Shown here piece by piece: positions 6,675 through 8,218 of a DNA stretch of 8,218 bases. Each line of letters begins with the position of its first letter. Position 1 is the first letter of the stretch. A program made the position numbers and the translations under genes. The stretch lies in the NCBI GenBank assembly GCA_030612585.1, contig JAUWNP010000202.1:1-8218 (forward strand), in the 5' to 3' direction. This DNA is from Anaerolineae bacterium. Lineage in GTDB: Bacteria > Chloroflexota > Anaerolineae > B4-G1. The notes beneath the pieces are model-generated. The model worked only from the letters and a program-made list of their open reading frames with translations, was not told the origin of the DNA and did no database searches.

Positions 6675-7883
6675 TCACTCCCGCGGACCTCCGGGATTCA
6701 CATCCACCGGTTTTCGAAGGCGATGGGCTCCCCTCCTGTCCGTTAGCCACGACGCTAGCGCGTAGATCACGCCCCATGCCAGTGGCACCCAGAAGAAGTA
6801 GACTTCGCTTGTCTTGGCGACTCGCTGCGCCATGTTGACCACCATCGTCACGACCATTGCCGCAATCACCACCGACCGTCCCATCACTGACCGCACCGAG
6901 CCAAATAGCCAGCCAACAATCTGGGCAATCGGCACCAACAAAAGACTCTGGTCATAACTCCAGCCAAAGAACGTCGTCGGGATCGTCAAAAGGATCAGCA
7001 CGCTGGCGGCCGTCTCCAGCGAGACAGGTTTTGGCCGACACAGGAAGACCGGCAACAACAGCAGAAACCCAACGCCAACGTATCGCAGCCACGGCCCTAC
7101 GCCGTAGAGGCCCAGGAAGGCGCCGATGGTCGGCGTAGCCCAATTAACGGGCGGCGCATCCAACAGCGCACTGAAATCAACAATCCAACTCGGTCGGAGG
7201 ATAAACAGGATCACCAGACAAACCGCCCCGGCCACGCCAAGTCCTATCCATCCAGCCCACTTGCGGCGCATGGCCATATAGAACATCAAGTACGGTGCCA
7301 CCAGCATCACCAGGTGCGGCTTAACGCTCGTCAAAATGAGCACCGCACCAGCCCAAAACCACCGCTCACGCTTGATTAAGAACATTGACGCCGCCACGCC
7401 GAACACGACCAGAAAGACAATTTGCCCCGTCAGAATTACCAACAGCATCGGCGAAAAGAGCGCCATCACCAGGTAGTAGGTCAGCAACGGCGCAACACGG
7501 CCTTTGGGCAGGTAAACCAATCCCAGCATCAGGCACGAAACCACAATCAGGGCCACGTTAACCAACATCCAGATTGACCGCGCGACCTCGAAAGGCATCC
7601 GGGCCAACGGCAGCATAAAGACCCACAGCGTCGGCGGGTTCCAGGTCATCATCACAAAGTCTTGGTCGGGATTGAAGTGGTCTCGCTCCATTTTCAGCAT
7701 ATTGTCAGGGTTGCTGGGGTTGCGCCCCTCCAGCAAGAGGCGCGACGCAGCCCAGTAAGCGTTGAAGTCACTCACGCCAATGGGAATAGTCACCAACCAC
7801 TGCACAAAGACTATGCCGCCAACGACGACTGCAAGGGCCACCAAACCCAACAACATCCACCGGCGACATCTTGTATCAGCCAT
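6675..7883 (-). CDS. GT87/DUF2029-type integral membrane glycosyltransferase
   Basis: 402 residues from ATG 7883 (403 if the adjacent GTG 7886 is used). The protein has about ten hydrophobic segments. The first transmembrane helix (about 10-32) is followed by an extracytoplasmic loop with SDFNAYWAASRLLLEGRNP, including Asp39. In GT-C enzymes such as mycobacterial PimE, an acidic residue in this loop is essential. Further family-like blocks are TWNPPTLWVF (80-89), LTGQIVFL (151-158) and TSVKPHLVML (185-194). GT-C enzymes use a polyprenyl-phosphate sugar donor and act on the outer face of the membrane, so a donor-making GT2 enzyme upstream fits well. The start overlaps the stop of the remnant upstream (TGATG), and the stop is 60 nt before the methyltransferase. 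The exact sugar and acceptor cannot be read from the sequence. Confidence 0.85.
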   Translation of the reverse strand: MADTRCRRWMLLGLVALAVVVGGIVFVQWLVTIPIGVSDFNAYWAASRLLLEGRNPSNPDNMLKMERDHFNPDQDFVMMTWNPPTLWVFMLPLARMPFEVARSIWMLVNVALIVVSCLMLGLVYLPKGRVAPLLTYYLVMALFSPMLLVILTGQIVFLVVFGVAASMFLIKRERWFWAGAVLILTSVKPHLVMLVAPYLMFYMAMRRKWAGWIGLGVAGAVCLVILFILRPSWIVDFSALLDAPPVNWATPTIGAFLGLYGVGPWLRYVGVGFLLLLPVFLCRPKPVSLETAASVLILLTIPTTFFGWSYDQSLLLVPIAQIVGWLFGSVRSVMGRSVVIAAMVVTMVVNMAQRVAKTSEVYFFWVPLAWGVIYALASWLTDRRGAHRLRKPVDVNPGGPRE

Positions 7884-7926
7884 CACTCATCCATCCCCTG
7901 AGCATAGGCGGCGAACAGGCTCCCCA

Positions 7927-7939
7927 GGTATCTTCTCAA
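7927..7939 (+). repeat. Left terminal inverted repeat (13 bp)
   Basis: GGTATCTTCTCAA is the exact reverse complement of 8067-8079. The symmetry extends one further base pair into the flanks (7926 and 8080) because of the target word. Confidence 0.75.
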
Positions 7940-7954
7940 AAAATTGGGGCGGGT

Positions 7955-7978
7955 GTAGGTCGGATTTGCTATCCGACC
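7955..7978 (+). repeat. REP-like unit 1 (GTAG plus hairpin), plus orientation
   Basis: GTAG at 7955-7958 abuts a perfect 8-bp stem (GGTCGGAT 7958-7965 and ATCCGACC 7971-7978) with a 5-nt TTGCT loop. It faces the two oppositely oriented units downstream, so the first pair has the inverted-doublet layout of REPINs. Confidence 0.6.
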
Positions 7979-7982
7979 GGAC

Positions 7983-8005
7983 GGCGGTTAGCAAAACCGC
8001 CCTAC
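7983..8005 (-). repeat. REP-like unit 2 (GTAG plus hairpin), minus orientation
   Basis: On the minus strand GTAG (8005-8002) abuts a perfect 7-bp stem (GGCGGTT 8001-7995 and AACCGCC 7989-7983) with the same TTGCT loop as unit 1. The stems differ in sequence but the loop and head are conserved. Confidence 0.6.
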
Positions 8006-8021
8006 AGCTATCCGACCGGAC

Positions 8022-8044
8022 GGCGGTTAGCAAAACCGCCCTAC
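8022..8044 (-). repeat. REP-like unit 3, identical copy of unit 2
   Basis: It is identical to 7983-8005 and displaced by 39 bp, as part of the tandem duplication at 7968-8045. Confidence 0.6.
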
Positions 8045-8066
8045 AGTCGTCATCCCCCCCTAAATA

Positions 8067-8079
8067 TTGAGAAGATACC
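8067..8079 (-). repeat. Right terminal inverted repeat (13 bp)
   Basis: TTGAGAAGATACC is the exact partner of 7927-7939. Inside the ends, the left side continues into an A/T run and GGGGCGGG, and the right side into CCCCCCC and TAAATA, giving a loosely complementary subterminal region. Confidence 0.75.
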
Positions 8080-8122
8080 TCCCCAGGTTGACTGGCAACA
8101 CCATGCCCCGCAGCCATCTTCG

Positions 8123-8218
8123 TTATCTCCTCACCAACCGCCGCCACGCCAGACGCAGCACGGTGTGCATCGCCCGCATAACCTCGGCCCTGGAGATTTT
8201 GGAGATGCCCAGACGGCG
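8123..8218 (-). CDS. C-terminal 31 codons of a probable GT2 (dolichyl-phosphate-mannose-synthase-like) glycosyltransferase
   Basis: The frame is open from the right edge to TAA at 8125-8123 and reads RRLGISKISRAEVMR, then a helix-like segment ending RLAWRRLVRR. The R..G.SKI motif followed by a basic amphipathic C-terminus is typical of the end of GT2 enzymes that make polyprenyl-phosphate sugars (DPM1/GtrB-like). Such an enzyme would supply the donor for the GT-C enzyme encoded downstream, which fits the context. With only 31 residues visible, the family call is tentative and rests on one motif. Confidence 0.5.
   Translation of the reverse strand, partial: RRLGISKISRAEVMRAMHTVLRLAWRRLVRR

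Larger units (their letters stand above)
7968..8045. repeat. Perfect 39-bp tandem duplication (two copies)
   Basis: Positions 7968-8006 and 8007-8045 are identical. Each copy holds the right arm of the unit 1 stem, a short CGGAC linker, a complete GGCGGTT hairpin and its CTAC head. The second copy lacks the left arm of the unit 1 stem. The absence of any divergence implies a recent duplication. Confidence 0.85.
7927..8079. mobile_element. ~153-bp non-autonomous inverted-repeat element (MITE-like) carrying REP units
   Basis: Perfect 13-bp terminal inverted repeats, GGTATCTTCTCAA at 7927-7939 and its complement at 8067-8079, bound a non-coding insert. The flanking 10-bp word CTCCCCAGGT occurs at 7920-7929 and 8079-8088. 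This gives a target duplication of 6 bp (TCCCCA) with the ends as listed, or 8 bp if the ends are moved in by one base. Removing the element restores homology to the intact methyltransferase tail, which shows directly that it is an insertion. No transposase is encoded. The family of the mobilising enzyme is not identifiable from this window. Confidence 0.7.
7883..8122 (-). pseudogene. Decayed methyltransferase 3' end, interrupted by a small inverted-repeat element
   Basis: If the element at about 7927-8079 and one copy of its target duplication are removed, the minus strand reads LRGMVLPVNLGSLFAAYAQGMDE and then TGA at 7885-7883. The intact methyltransferase ends LRGLAVPVNLGDLFTAYARKP, so the fragment is the tail of a paralogue. 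DNA identity is also obvious around CCCCGCAGCC and CCCCAGGTT. Only about 25 to 30 codons remain. The rest of the gene is absent, and the probable GT2 stop TAA (8125-8123) lies directly upstream. The element introduces a stop after NLGRYLLNI. The left boundary of the homology is approximate. A short functional coupling peptide is possible but unlikely. Confidence 0.6.

Noticed and set aside
5682..6746. Plus-strand frames of 204, 85 and 135 residues over the methyltransferase
   Set aside because: They are antisense shadows of a gene with clear SAM-binding and zinc-ribbon motifs.
7968..8045. Possible CRISPR array
   Set aside because: There are only two directly abutting copies with no spacers, and the repeats are GTAG-headed hairpins of REP type.
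7887..8147. 86-residue minus-strand frame across the inverted-repeat element
   Set aside because: It reads through the mobile element in a frame that matches neither the GT2 tail nor the methyltransferase tail. The repeated RAVLLTAVRSDS is only the translation of the 39-bp tandem repeat.

Overview
This window holds one strand of genes, all read on the minus strand. It looks like part of a cell-surface or glycan-assembly locus from a moderately GC-rich bacterium. The mix of a giant secreted beta-helix protein with choice-of-anchor-Q-like modules, a GT87-type membrane glycosyltransferase and a zinc-ribbon SAM methyltransferase is common in Chloroflexota (Anaerolineae-like lineages). That assignment is an inference from protein style, not from a marker gene.

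Layout in transcription order, from the right edge to the left: (1) 8218-8123, the last 31 codons of a probable GT2 (dolichyl-phosphate-mannose-synthase-like) glycosyltransferase. (2) 8122-7883, a remnant of a methyltransferase 3' end, homologous to the tail of the intact methyltransferase further on. It is split by a ~150-bp non-coding element with perfect 13-bp terminal inverted repeats and a flanking target duplication. The element carries three GTAG-headed REP-like hairpins and a perfect 39-bp tandem duplication. (3) 7883-6675, a polytopic GT87/DUF2029-type glycosyltransferase whose start overlaps the remnant's stop. (4) 6614-5694, a class I SAM methyltransferase with an N-terminal CxxC...CxxC zinc ribbon. 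(5) 5693-5500, a 194-bp intergenic region with a good sigma70-like promoter, a perfect 17-bp palindrome abutting its -35 box, a 10-bp direct repeat spaced 22 bp, and a REP-like hairpin in the predicted 5' UTR. (6) 5499-1, an uninterrupted frame of 1833 codons with no stop before the left edge. It encodes a signal peptide followed by beta-helix module 1, module 2, module 3, two NEW3/CARDB-like Ig domains, module 4 and a third Ig-like domain cut by the edge.

The frame at 1-5499 is the dominant gene. Its GC- and repeat-rich codons create many long but spurious open frames on the opposite strand and in shifted frames, and these should not be annotated. Functionally, the GT2, GT87 and methyltransferase genes fit lipid-linked or cell-surface sugar assembly. 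The beta-helix protein has its own promoter and is probably exported to the cell surface or medium. A link between the glycan genes and the beta-helix protein is suggested only by proximity. The most unusual DNA is the nested REP/inverted-repeat element inside the decayed methyltransferase tail and the operator-like architecture upstream of the giant gene.
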